NCBI GenBank assembly: GCA_036244855.1
Contig: BQKZ01000784.1
Location: 20,155-37,454 of the forward strand
Origin: Temnopleurus reevesii
Lineage: Eukaryota; Echinodermata; Echinoidea; Temnopleuroida; Temnopleuridae
Length of the DNA stretch: 17,300 bases
Direction of reading: 5' to 3'
The notes under the pieces were generated by a model, which was not told the DNA's origin, searched no databases, and was given only the letters and a program-made list of their open reading frames with translations. This document shows, piece after piece, positions 9,796 through 17,169 of this stretch. Position 1 is the first letter of the stretch, and each line of letters starts with the position of its first letter. The translations under genes and the position numbers were made by a program.

Positions 9796-10114
9796 CAGGG
9801 TGCTAAAAGAATTTTATTTTACTTTTCACCCAACGGGCAAGTGGTTTTCCAAATCACTTGCCCGAAGATCATTTTCTGTTGCCCAAAACCATGGATATAT
9901 CAGCTCTTATCCATGCCAAAACATAAAAGCGAACAAGAGCAAATACATGTATATTGATTCTCACAACAAATTCACTGACAGTCAATAATTTATACGCTTC
10001 GATTTCAAAACCATTACTTGCCCATTTGGGCAAGTGACAGTTTCATTTTACTTGCCAGATGGATCAATTTTTTTTTGCCCTGGGCATTTGGACATGTGGG
10101 TTTGTAGCGCCCTG
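9796..10114. mobile_element. hAT-like MITE, family B, copy 2
   Basis: Starts CAGGGTGCTA and ends TAGCGCCCTG (one mismatch) and is flanked by a perfect 6-bp direct repeat, CAAATG, at 9790-9795 and 10115-10120. The subterminal blocks match copy 1 at 2096-2339: a shared left block with CAAATCACTTGCCC and a right block with GGCAAGTGACA. The centre is longer than in copy 1 and is unrelated or diverged. CAGGG ends with 5-6-bp duplications fit some hAT groups. Non-autonomous. Confidence 0.85.
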
Positions 10115-12457
10115 CAAATGAGAACGTACCCAGATGTATCAACCTCTCCTTGCCCAGATAGTAAAGATTCAGAAAGTTTATTTGCCTCTGGAGGGGATGT
10201 GAAAGTCATGTTTGTTTGCTAAATTATGAATTCAGTTAATATGATTCAATTTCTGTGTTCAGACAATTGAAAAGACAGCAAATTGAAGTAGAAAGCAAGC
10301 TTTGTGAACATGTATTTAGAAAAGAATATGATTTTGAATTATTTTTAAAAATCCAGGTTGACATGATTTTGGAGAGAAAAAAAAAAGTTGCTCTGACTTG
10401 AAATGATTTTGAATTGTCCTGTTTATACTTCAGTTTTACTGTAGATATGCATGAATCTGTGTGTTTGATATTCAGTCTAAGCTATAAACCAGCTCAAATC
10501 ATGGTTACTCCTCCCATATGGCCATACATGTGAACTTGCCCCTCATAATCATGACAGTCCATTTGATTTTGCTCCAAGCCATAATAATGCTGCCAAAGAT
10601 ATACACTGTACTGAACTGTCAAAAAATAGAAATCTTTGAAAGCACTGTCAAACGTTTTTCATTCTGCACTGTGAATATTGCTCTAGGGGAAAAATGAAAG
10701 ATGATATTGATAACAGGAAGGGTGGAAAGCACTCACAATTTTCTCTGCATCAGTCTGAGTTACAGAGCTACGCAGTGTATCAATATCGGGTGCATATCCA
10801 GGATTGCATACTTTTATCTGCCCCTTTTCCTTTAATTTTTTTTCTTTTCCAAAATTTTATGAGGGATACCTACCCCGTCTGCCGCCCTGGATACATGCCT
10901 GAACATGAAGTAATGAGATTTGATGTTTAGATTTGTCAACAAATACTCTTCGTTACCCATTGATAATGAATATATGGAAGAATATTAGTGAATGTATTGG
11001 ATTAAAATAATAAGGGCATTGTGTAGATGAGAAGGGATTTTGTGTAAAGTTTCATGTACGTCAATGCCCTTGCAGTGTTTGCTTCTAAATGAATTTACAT
11101 GTATGAAAACAAAAGGGTTAGAGCGTCCTTCTAGCTTAAAAAAAAACAATATGATAATTAATTTGCCAGGTTATTGAGAACAATATCTTTCAATGGTTTG
11201 TGGAAGCTTAGAATAATTTACAGTTCAGAATCTTGGTTCATACATTTCCTAAATAGCAAAGAACACCCACGCAATCCTGCATATTTCCATGAAGTCATTC
11301 TGTATACTGTCGATGAAGGAATGATGCAACATGTCTGCATGTGAATGAATTCTTGGATTGCTAAACAGGCTAACCATTGCAAGGGGCCAGTGTGCATCGC
11401 AATCCATCTATAGCAGCTAGGAGCCAACCCTATGCATATTTCATGCACTCCTAATTGAAACGAAAGCACATAATGAGTCGTATGACTTGGGGGCAAAATT
11501 GCATTTCTCCCGGCCTATTAAGTTTGTGGTTAGTCATCTCTGGGAGACCGATAGAAGGTTGAAGAGTGAACACAGGATAATTAGGATGAATATGATGGGG
11601 TTAACAAACATTTTTGGCCCTATTTTAGTGATTTGAATTTATAGGTCTTTTATTTTACAGAGTAGGTTAAAGATCAAGAAAGAAATTTGAAGCCAAGGGA
11701 AAGCAAAAATGACATTTTTTAAATAAAAGAGTTTGAACAGATCCCTGTTTCTATTAAATCTAAATTTCTAATTAATTTCTAGAATGAGAAAAACTGACCA
11801 ATAAATAATAGATAAAGAGAACTGCTGAAACTTCTTATCCAATAAAGGAGAGCTGTGGAGTAAAATGAAGTAAAAAAAGAGCTTGAGATTTCGATCCTAG
11901 CAAAATCTTAATCATAAGCAAAATGACCAATAAATAATAGAATATGAATATTCGAGCCCCAATTTCTTTGCTCAATTTTCAAATTAAATTTCTTGAGAAT
12001 TGCACATTCTTTTGATAAAATGCTGGAAATAGAAAGAATCACAAGAAGTCCTGTGTGTTTACACTAATACTCTACACATTGAGAGGTGGATGAATAAGAG
12101 AGTGATTGAATATAGACAGGATGCCAGGGGAATATTGAGGCCAAATGTGTATCTCTTCATACCATGACTTCACAGTTTTTAATCAAACCCATCGCTATCC
12201 AATTCGCCCGGCACCTGTTAGTCAGATTAGGAGAAATTATCTGTCATGCAAATCTCCATGTGTAAAACCCAACTTCTCAATTTACAGTAGACATACATGT
12301 ACACTGTATTGCTGTTATGCTTGTACAGCTTATAGTCAGTTGCAAATATTGTGATTATGATAATGATGATCCACAGCATTTGTATTGCAGCATATATTTC
12401 TATTTAAAAAGCATTCAAAGACACCTTTAACGGGTGCATGTGTGCCTTTTCTGCTTA
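10115..12457. other. Presumed intron, no gene seen
   Basis: AT-rich sequence without a supportable exon. The acceptor-like TCTTTTATTTTACAG ending at 11660 is strong, but all three following frames close within about ten codons. An 18-bp direct repeat, TGACCAATAAATAATAGA, occurs at 11795-11812 and 11924-11941. The stretch 11340-11470 is less AT-rich and less repetitive than its surroundings and could be a regulatory element, but nothing in it identifies it. Confidence 0.4.
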
Positions 12458-12541
12458 CTCTTTAGTAAAATTACTGCACACTGTTTCACCAAATAGAAAA
12501 AGTGACTTCATCTAATAGTGTTCAGTAATTTTACTAAAGAG
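12458..12541. mobile_element. Short foldback element
   Basis: CTCTTTAGTAAAATTACTGC plus ACACT (12458-12482) is the inverted complement of 12517-12541 over 25 bp with one mismatch. The 34-base loop is unrelated. This could be a minimal MITE or a hairpin-forming transcript; the sequence does not decide. No flanking duplication was identified. Confidence 0.65.
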
Positions 12542-13196
12542 CATATAAATGGCAGCCATGACAAGGAGGGTTCCAATAGATACTTTCTAATAGGTTTGTT
12601 GCTAATTGCAGTGCATACCTGCAGCCCAACACCACACCTCTCCCCTCCCTCCCCTCCCCAGCCTCATTTGGAAATTAGCATAAAATCCAGCATCCAGACA
12701 AATTAACAATGTACTCGTTTGTACATGGAAGACATTATTATGGTCACACAGTGATCATGTGATCTTGTCATGTGATTATGATTACATGTACGACTATATG
12801 TTGCAATATTTATCATGGGAGCAATCAGGTGATTTGATGTATGTCATTGTAAATAGCTTCCTCGGCTCTGCCCTTACGAGGGCACATTAAGGTGATAGAT
12901 GTTTCCTGTCATATACACTGGTATTCATATTTTCATGGAAACGTTGGGTTCCGCGATCTACCAATATTCTATACATTTCTATACATTTAATAAACGGTGT
13001 AAATAGTTGCCCATGCAGTAGAGCTATAGAAATATCACAGTATCCAGACGGAATGCTATATTTTTGTTCTCACAGCTCCAGGCAACGTACAATTTTTAAC
13101 ACACAGTTGGTTTATCTTGATTGATGAATAGAAAATCTCTTATCAAAATTACTAATACCCAACTGAAATCCAGATATTTATGAAATTTATGAAAGT
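12542..13196. other. Intron sequence left of the tandem duplication
   Basis: No exon found. It includes a CT/C-rich tract (12632-12660), repeated TCATGTGAT-like words (12750-12785), a small hairpin TGCCCT-TACG-AGGGCA (12869-12884) and a short direct repeat (TCTATACATT, 12969-12988). The similarity shared by the two tandem units starts just after it. Confidence 0.45.
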
Positions 13197-13376
13197 ATAA
13201 TTTGTCATAAATATTTTTGAAAATATGTTATGTATATCAACTCGAGTAACAATCAACATGATGAGTAACACTAAGATATTAAAAAAAACATCTTTAAATT
13301 TAATAGCAATCAGGGAAAGGATCTAATTTTTTTTTAACAATTGTAGTATCATTTATAACTACATGTATGTTTACAG

Positions 13377-13485
13377 ATTGAAGGATGCACAACATAAGAT
13401 ACACGGCTCCCCTATTTCCATGTAAAGATGAAAAAAGAGCAACGTGATATCTTGTGCAGCAGTGCATCTTGCAGCTGTGTGTTTT
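13377..13485 (+). pseudogene. Oldest decayed exon copy, unit 1
   Basis: An acceptor-like TTTACAG ends at 13376, followed by GATTGAAGGATGCACAACAT and, after an internal deletion compared with unit 2, GCAGTGCATCTTGCAG at about 13458-13473. The latter matches GCAGTGCATCTTGGAG of the intact exon. No long open frame in the expected phase. The relation is clearest through the fuller counterpart at 15448-15625. Confidence 0.5.
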
Positions 13486-13583
13486 TGTTATTAAGTGGGT
13501 AAAATACTTAGCACTTTTTAAAAGAGTTTCTCTCTTCACCACCCTTGAGGTTCATTGAATAAGTTTCTCTTGTCTCTTTATAG

Positions 13584-13880
13584 AAGGAGAAGTTTGTGGA
13601 CAGGAAAAGTTTCTATAGTACCAACTGTAGTTGTTTTTAAAAGCTTGTTGAAAACTCATTTATTTCTTGAAGCTTTCAAATAATATCTTGTAACTTATGC
13701 ATTATCTTAGTAACAATATCCACAGACCCTAACATCACAGCGCAGTAGAGTATATCCATATAGTATCTGCGCTATATAAATTATCTAATTATTATTATTA
13801 TTATAACATAGAACTAGCAGACAATACGTCATTGTTAAATACCTATAAAGCTATACTGCAGTTTTTATTTTGAGAAAGTT
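13584..13880 (+). pseudogene. Decayed exon copy split by a LINE, unit 1
   Basis: A good acceptor (TTGTCTCTTTATAG, ending at 13583) is followed by AAGGAGAAGTTTGTGGACAG, matching the start of the intact exon (AAGGAGAAGCCTGCAGACAG). The match resumes after the LINE fragment with AGAACTAGCAGACAATACGT and TACTGCAG and ends near GAGAAAGTT (about 13880). The frame closes inside the LINE insert. The counterpart in unit 2 (15729-15843) lacks the insert, which dates the insertion after the duplication. Confidence 0.75.
13634..13804 (+). mobile_element. 5'-truncated L2/CR1-type LINE 3' end
   Basis: From 13636 the plus strand reads FKSLLKTHLFLEAFK and then TAA (13681-13683), which resembles the C-terminal end of L2/CR1-group reverse transcriptase proteins. 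A 3' UTR follows, with a stem pairing AGCGCAG (13739-13745) with CTGCGCT (13767-13773), then CGCTATATAAATT and an (ATT)n tail. Only the last 170 bases are present, as usual for target-primed insertion. The tail resembles that of the nearby SINE. The exact 5' edge is uncertain by several bases. Confidence 0.75.
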
Positions 13881-13936
13881 GATGTCAAATAATTATCTTT
13901 AATTTCATATTCACTGAATCTTTGCGATCTTTACAG

Positions 13937-14161
13937 AAGGAGAAGCCTGCAGACAGTATTAGTTTCCAGCCTCCCAGCATCGAGCTCGCTGACAATGCCT
14001 CATCGTTCAGTACCTACGCCGCTGTACGGCAGTGCATCTTGGAGAGAGAGATCCGAGAGAGGGCAATCATCCTTGCATGTGCTACGGATGGAAAGGGAGA
14101 AGATGGAGGAGGAGAGGAGGAGGAGGAGAAGGAGGAGGACAAGGTCATCCCATTACCAAAG
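13937..14161 (+). CDS. Symmetric 225-nt exon, copy 1
   Basis: An acceptor (GATCTTTACAG, ending at 13936) and a donor (AAAG then GTGAGT at 14162) bound 225 open bases, phase 0 at both ends. The 75-residue peptide has a short Pro/Ser segment (residues 4-15, with FQPPS), a predicted helix of about 25 residues (STYAAVRQCILEREIRERAI, about 25-44, then ILACA) and a low-complexity tail (about 52-69) of Gly, then Glu/Lys, then VIPLPK. The purine-rich GGA/GAG run could act as a splicing enhancer. Length divisible by three means the exon can be skipped, repeated or alternated without shifting the frame. Codon use differs from the AT-rich surroundings. I do not recognise the family; a helical, acidic intracellular protein is all that can be inferred. 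Confidence 0.85.
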
Positions 14162-14307
14162 GTGAGTTGTTATGTTTCACATGTATACTCAAAATCCTAG
14201 TTGAAGGATTAGTGTTGTATGACTACAGTTTCATCTCAGTGAGAACCGAGACTATACCTGTATGCAAGAAGATCAACTGAATTTAAACGTTAGAAGGTTA
14301 AGTGGAG

Positions 14308-14470
14308 GCGCCATGGTGTAGCGGTTCTGACCCTCGCCTTTGAACGAGAGGGGTGTAGGTTCAAATCTCACCGATGGCGTTAATTTCCCAGTTGAGGTAA
14401 ATGGGTTCCCGGCAGGAATGCCATGTACGCTGTTGTACGCTCTATAAATTGCAAATATTATTATTATTGT
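14308..14470 (+). mobile_element. tRNA-derived SINE, unit 1
   Basis: The head has an RNA polymerase III A box (TGGTGTAGCGG, 14314-14324) and B box (GGTTCAAATC, 14358-14367). Its ends GCGCCAT and ATGGCGT pair like an acceptor stem (one G-U). The anticodon region is imperfect and the T-stem has a bulge, so it is not a working tRNA. A tRNA-unrelated body follows, ending CGCTCTATAAATT and an (ATT)n tail, similar to the LINE end at 13770-13804. A related copy sits at the matching place in unit 2, so it is one insertion older than the duplication. Confidence 0.85.
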
Positions 14471-14603
14471 GATTGAAGTGACAATCCTCGTACAGGGATG
14501 TGTAATATGTGTAATATTTGTCTTTTATGTTTGGTTGAGGGGTACCAAACTCAGTAGATATCAGAACTTGTTTCAAAGTGTAAAAATACCAAAGTTCATC
14601 CAC

Positions 14604-14911
14604 CTGTTGATCTGAAAACGCTTATTCAACAATTTTCATTTGAAAACAATACAAATATGCCATACAACCTTGCAGTTGTGTCAACCTGCACTAAAAGCAT
14701 AAGATGTTATGGTTAAATAGGGCTCATGAATAGACAATGCCAGTTGACAATCAAATGTTCTATAGAGACATGTGAGATGCACAAAAATGGTATGATGTCC
14801 TGCATTCATAGACAAAAATCCAGTGCCCCCTTAAGAAACAAAAGAGGATAGGAAAAGTAAGAAGTACGGTTTTTGTGAAGTGTCTCTGCACATATATTCT
14901 CACCCATGTTA
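14604..14911. repeat. Downstream 310-bp repeat, unit 1 copy
   Basis: This segment begins CTGTTGATCTGAAAACGCTT and runs to ATATTCTCACCCATGTTA. It matches 16541-16850 and again 16851-17169. Shared blocks include AATATGCCATA, ATGATGTCCTGCATTCAT, and AAACAAAAGAGGATAG. No gene is apparent; the minus-strand open frame of 96 codons here (14760-15050) is not conserved in the other copies as far as I can see. Confidence 0.85.
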
Positions 14912-15145
14912 GAGGATATGTTTTGATAGCATTTTGTATCCTTATACAGTATGCAGACATCTTCGCATTGGTTTTATTTTCATGAACTTCACAGTCTTGG
15001 CCTTCAGAAAATTTCCACTCTGTATGATGCACATTCATATATGTGTACAAACACTGTCAAAACCTGAAAGTAACAAGAAGCCAATGTGTTGAACTAGTCC
15101 AAAATTGCAGTAATATCTGTACGCTAAAATATTTATATAATATTG

Positions 15146-15270
15146 GATGGCAATAAATGGAATACCAGGGAATATTGCACAAGTTAGGGCAATATTGCAC
15201 GAATCGAAGATGAGTGCAATATTGGCCCTAACGAGTGCAATATTCCCGGTATTTCATGAAATGAAGCCAT
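15146..15270. mobile_element. Palindromic MITE at the unit junction
   Basis: AATACCAGGGAATATTGCAC, a 2-base spacer and GTTAGGGCAATATTGCAC are mirrored, after a loop of about 13 bases, by GTGCAATATTGGCCCTAAC and GTGCAATATTCCCGGTATT. This gives arms of about 40 bp with few mismatches. Weaker pairing continues outward (ATGGC near 15148 with GCCAT at 15266-15270). It is non-coding and able to form a cruciform. It occupies the last 125 bases of unit 1, and an undetermined base (N) at 15272 sits just beyond it. It may be an inserted foldback element rather than part of the duplicated unit, as it is absent at the left edge of unit 1. Confidence 0.8.
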
Positions 15271-15447
15271 CNATAAATTGTCATAAATATTTTAAAAATA
15301 TGTTGTGTGTATATCAACTCGAGTAACACTCAACATGATGAATGACAGTAAAATATTTAAAAATCTTTCAATTTGACAATCAGGGAAAGGATTTCTCTAA
15401 TAATTACAGTGTAATTAAAAAACAAAACAATTGTAGTACGTGTACAG

Positions 15448-15625
15448 ATTGAAGGATGCACAACATAAGATACACGCACCCCCTATTTCCATGTAAAAAT
15501 GAAATAAGAGCAACATGTTATCTTGTATTAATAGAGTTGCCAATCGACTGTTATCTCTGGGCAGTACTGTACATGTATGGTTGTTCAGCAATGCATCTTG
15601 CAGAGAGAAGTCAGAGAGATTGTGT
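15448..15625 (+). pseudogene. Oldest decayed exon copy, unit 2
   Basis: An AG at 15446-15447 is followed by ATTGAAGGATGCACAACATA, a loose match to the exon start. After a weakly matching centre, AGTACTGTACATGTATGGTT and GCAATGCATCTTGCAGAGAG (about 15563-15606) match the exon's AGTACC...CTGTACGGCAGTGCATC and TTGGAGAGAG. The frame is interrupted. It is the most diverged of the exon relatives, and no working donor is obvious. Confidence 0.55.
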
Positions 15626-15728
15626 GTATTTGTTTAATGTTTAAAGAATTTAATGTTGCAAAATGAAAGAGTTTCACTTTTCACCACCCTTGATTTTCAC
15701 TGAATAAGTTTCTCTTGATTATTTACAG

Positions 15729-15843
15729 AAGTAGAAGTCTGCAGAAAGGAAAAGTTTCCAGAATGGCATCATAGAACTTGCAGACAATAAGTCATTGTTA
15801 AATACCTATACAATTATACGGCAGTGTATCTTCTGAGAAAGTT
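15729..15843 (+). pseudogene. Decayed exon copy, unit 2
   Basis: The acceptor (TGATTATTTACAG, ending at 15728) is intact. The body AAGTAGAAGTCTGCAGAAAG, then ATAGAACTTGCAGACAATAA, GTTAAATACCTATAC and ACGGCAGTGTATCTTCTGAG, aligns with the first 55% or so of the intact exon. The second codon is TAG, so it cannot extend the reading frame in the usual phase. The acidic tail and donor are missing. It is the clearest evidence that the exon duplicated more than once. Confidence 0.8.
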
Positions 15844-15908
15844 CAATGTTTAATAATAATCTTTAATTTTATATTCACTGAATGAGTTTATCTTTACGAT
15901 CTTTACAG

Positions 15909-16133
15909 AAGGAGAAGCCTGCAGACAGTATTAGTTTCCAGCCTCCCAGCATCGAGCTCGCTGACAATGCCTCATCGTTCAGTACCTACGCCGCTGTACG
16001 GCAGTGCATCTTGGAGAGAGAGATCCGAGAGAGGGCTATCATCCTTGCATGTGCTACGGATGGAAAGGGAGAAGATGGAGGAGGAGAGGAGGAGGATGAG
16101 AAGGAGGAAGACAAGGTCATCCCATTACCAAAG
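15909..16133 (+). CDS. Symmetric 225-nt exon, copy 2
   Basis: Bounded by the same acceptor (CGATCTTTACAG, ending at 15908) and donor (AAAG then GTGAGT at 16134) as copy 1. Only three bases differ from copy 1: two silent (GCA/GCT in Ala43, GAG/GAA in Glu67) and one Glu63 to Asp. It is phase 0 at both ends, so inclusion of both copies would repeat the 75-residue module, and use of one only would give an almost unchanged protein. Intron sequence immediately outside both splice sites is clearly diverged, in contrast to the exon. The strong match despite that divergence suggests that both copies are maintained. Whether both are spliced into one transcript cannot be told from sequence. Confidence 0.85.
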
Positions 16134-16230
16134 GTGAGTTGTTGTGTGTGCTGTGTACTCACAGTTCTAGGGAGACTACATCTGTATGCAAGTAGATCAA
16201 CTGAATTTTAACGTTTGAAGGTTAAGTAGA

Positions 16231-16410
16231 GGTGCCAATGGTGTAGCGGTTCTGACCCTCGCCCTTCAACCAGAGGGTCATAGGTTTTGAATCTCACCGA
16301 TGTTGTTAATTTCCTAGGTAAATGGATACCTGGCAGGAATATTTAATTCTTGAAATGCCATGTAAGCTGGTATACGCCATATAAATTGCATCTTTTATTA
16401 TTATTATAAT
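16231..16410 (+). mobile_element. tRNA-derived SINE, unit 2
   Basis: The diverged counterpart of 14308-14470 at the same position in the unit (after GAAGGTTAAGT, before GACAATCCTCGTACAGG). The A box TGGTGTAGCGG is kept; the B box region has an extra T (GGTTTTGAATC), likely inactivating it. An extra segment (TATTTAATTCTTGA, about 16340-16353) is present before the 3' part. It ends CGCCATATAAATT and an (ATT)n tail. Confidence 0.82.
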
Positions 16411-16540
16411 TGATATGACAATCCTCGTACAGGGATGCCAACCAAAATGCATATTCGTTGTCTTTTATGTTTGGTTGAGTGTACCAAACTCATAGATATC
16501 AGTACTTATTCAAAACGTAAACAGTCCAACTTCCATCCAC

Positions 16541-16850
16541 CTGTTCGCCTGAAAACATTTTATTATTCAACAATTTTCATTAGAAAACAATACAAATATG
16601 CCATACAACTTTGTAGTTGTGCCAACGTGCACTAAAAGCATAAAATGTTATGGTTACATAGGGTTCTTGAACAGACAATACCAGTTGACTATTCAATTTT
16701 CTATAGAGACAGGTGAGATATATAAAAAAAAAAAAAATGTTATGATGTCCTGCATTCGTAGACATAGATCGAGTACCCCCATAAGAAACAAAAGAGGATA
16801 GACAAAGTACAAAGAACGAATTTTGGTTGGCATGTCTGCACCTATATTCT
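16541..16850. repeat. Downstream 310-bp repeat, unit 2 copy a
   Basis: Matches 14604-14911 with moderate divergence and an expanded A-run at 16724-16737. It ends at CACCTATATTCT and joins directly to copy b, which starts GTTGATCTGAAAACGCTTAT. Confidence 0.85.
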
Positions 16851-17169
16851 GTTGATCTGAAAACGCTTATTCAACGATTTTCATGTGAAAGCAAGATAAA
16901 TATGCCATATAACTAATAGCAGAGATGTCAATGTGCAGGTAAAGCAAATTATTTCTTGGTAAATGATGGTCGTGAATACCCAATACCAGTTGACAATTAA
17001 ATTTTCTGTAGAGACAAGGGAGAAAATTAAAATTGTATGATGTTCTGCATTCATGGACATCTATAGATCTAGTACTCCCTTAACAAGCAAAAGAGGATAG
17101 ACAAAGTACTTACATGTACGAATATTGAATTTGGTTGGCATGTCTGCACCTATATTCTCACTCATGTTA
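16851..17169. repeat. Downstream 310-bp repeat, unit 2 copy b
   Basis: A second, more diverged tandem copy ending GCACCTATATTCTCACTCAT. Its first bases are closer to unit 1 (GTTGATCTGAAAACGCTTAT) than those of copy a (GTTCGCCTGAAAACATTTTA). This suggests unequal exchange between copies. Non-coding. Confidence 0.82.

Larger units (their letters stand above)
13197..15272. repeat. Tandem unit 1 of a roughly 2-kb duplication
   Basis: From about 13197 (ATAATTTGTCATAAATATTT) the sequence aligns, with many substitutions and indels, to that from 15273 (ATAAATTGTCATAAATATTT). Colinear landmarks are CAACTCGAGTAAC, CAATCAGGGAAAGGAT, GATTGAAGGATGCACAACAT, the two decayed exons, the intact exon, the SINE and the CTGAAAACGCTTATTCAAC block. 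Unit 1 also has a private LINE insertion and, at its right end, a palindrome. Apart from the exon, identity is clearly far lower than between alleles. Confidence 0.88.
15273..17169. repeat. Tandem unit 2 of a roughly 2-kb duplication
   Basis: Colinear with unit 1 through the decayed exons, intact exon, SINE and downstream repeat. It differs by lacking the LINE fragment, by having a second copy of the 310-bp repeat and by lacking the palindrome. Similarity stops at about 17169, where a CpG-rich repeat begins. Confidence 0.88.

Noticed and set aside
11218..11496. A minus-strand open frame of 92 codons
   Set aside because: No recognised motif and no splice context; the region is merely less AT-rich and may be regulatory or nothing.
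14308..14380. A functional tRNA gene
   Set aside because: The anticodon arm is imperfect, the T-stem has a bulge, and a SINE body with an ATT tail follows; a diverged copy is in unit 2.
14760..15050. A minus-strand open frame of 96 codons in the 310-bp repeat region
   Set aside because: It is not evidently kept in the other copies of the repeat, it lacks domain features, and half of it lies outside the repeat.
13937..16133. The two 225-nt exons as alleles wrongly placed in tandem by the assembler
   Set aside because: The intron divergence, one unit-specific LINE insertion and different repeat numbers are too great for alleles, although the N at 15272 means the junction itself should be verified.
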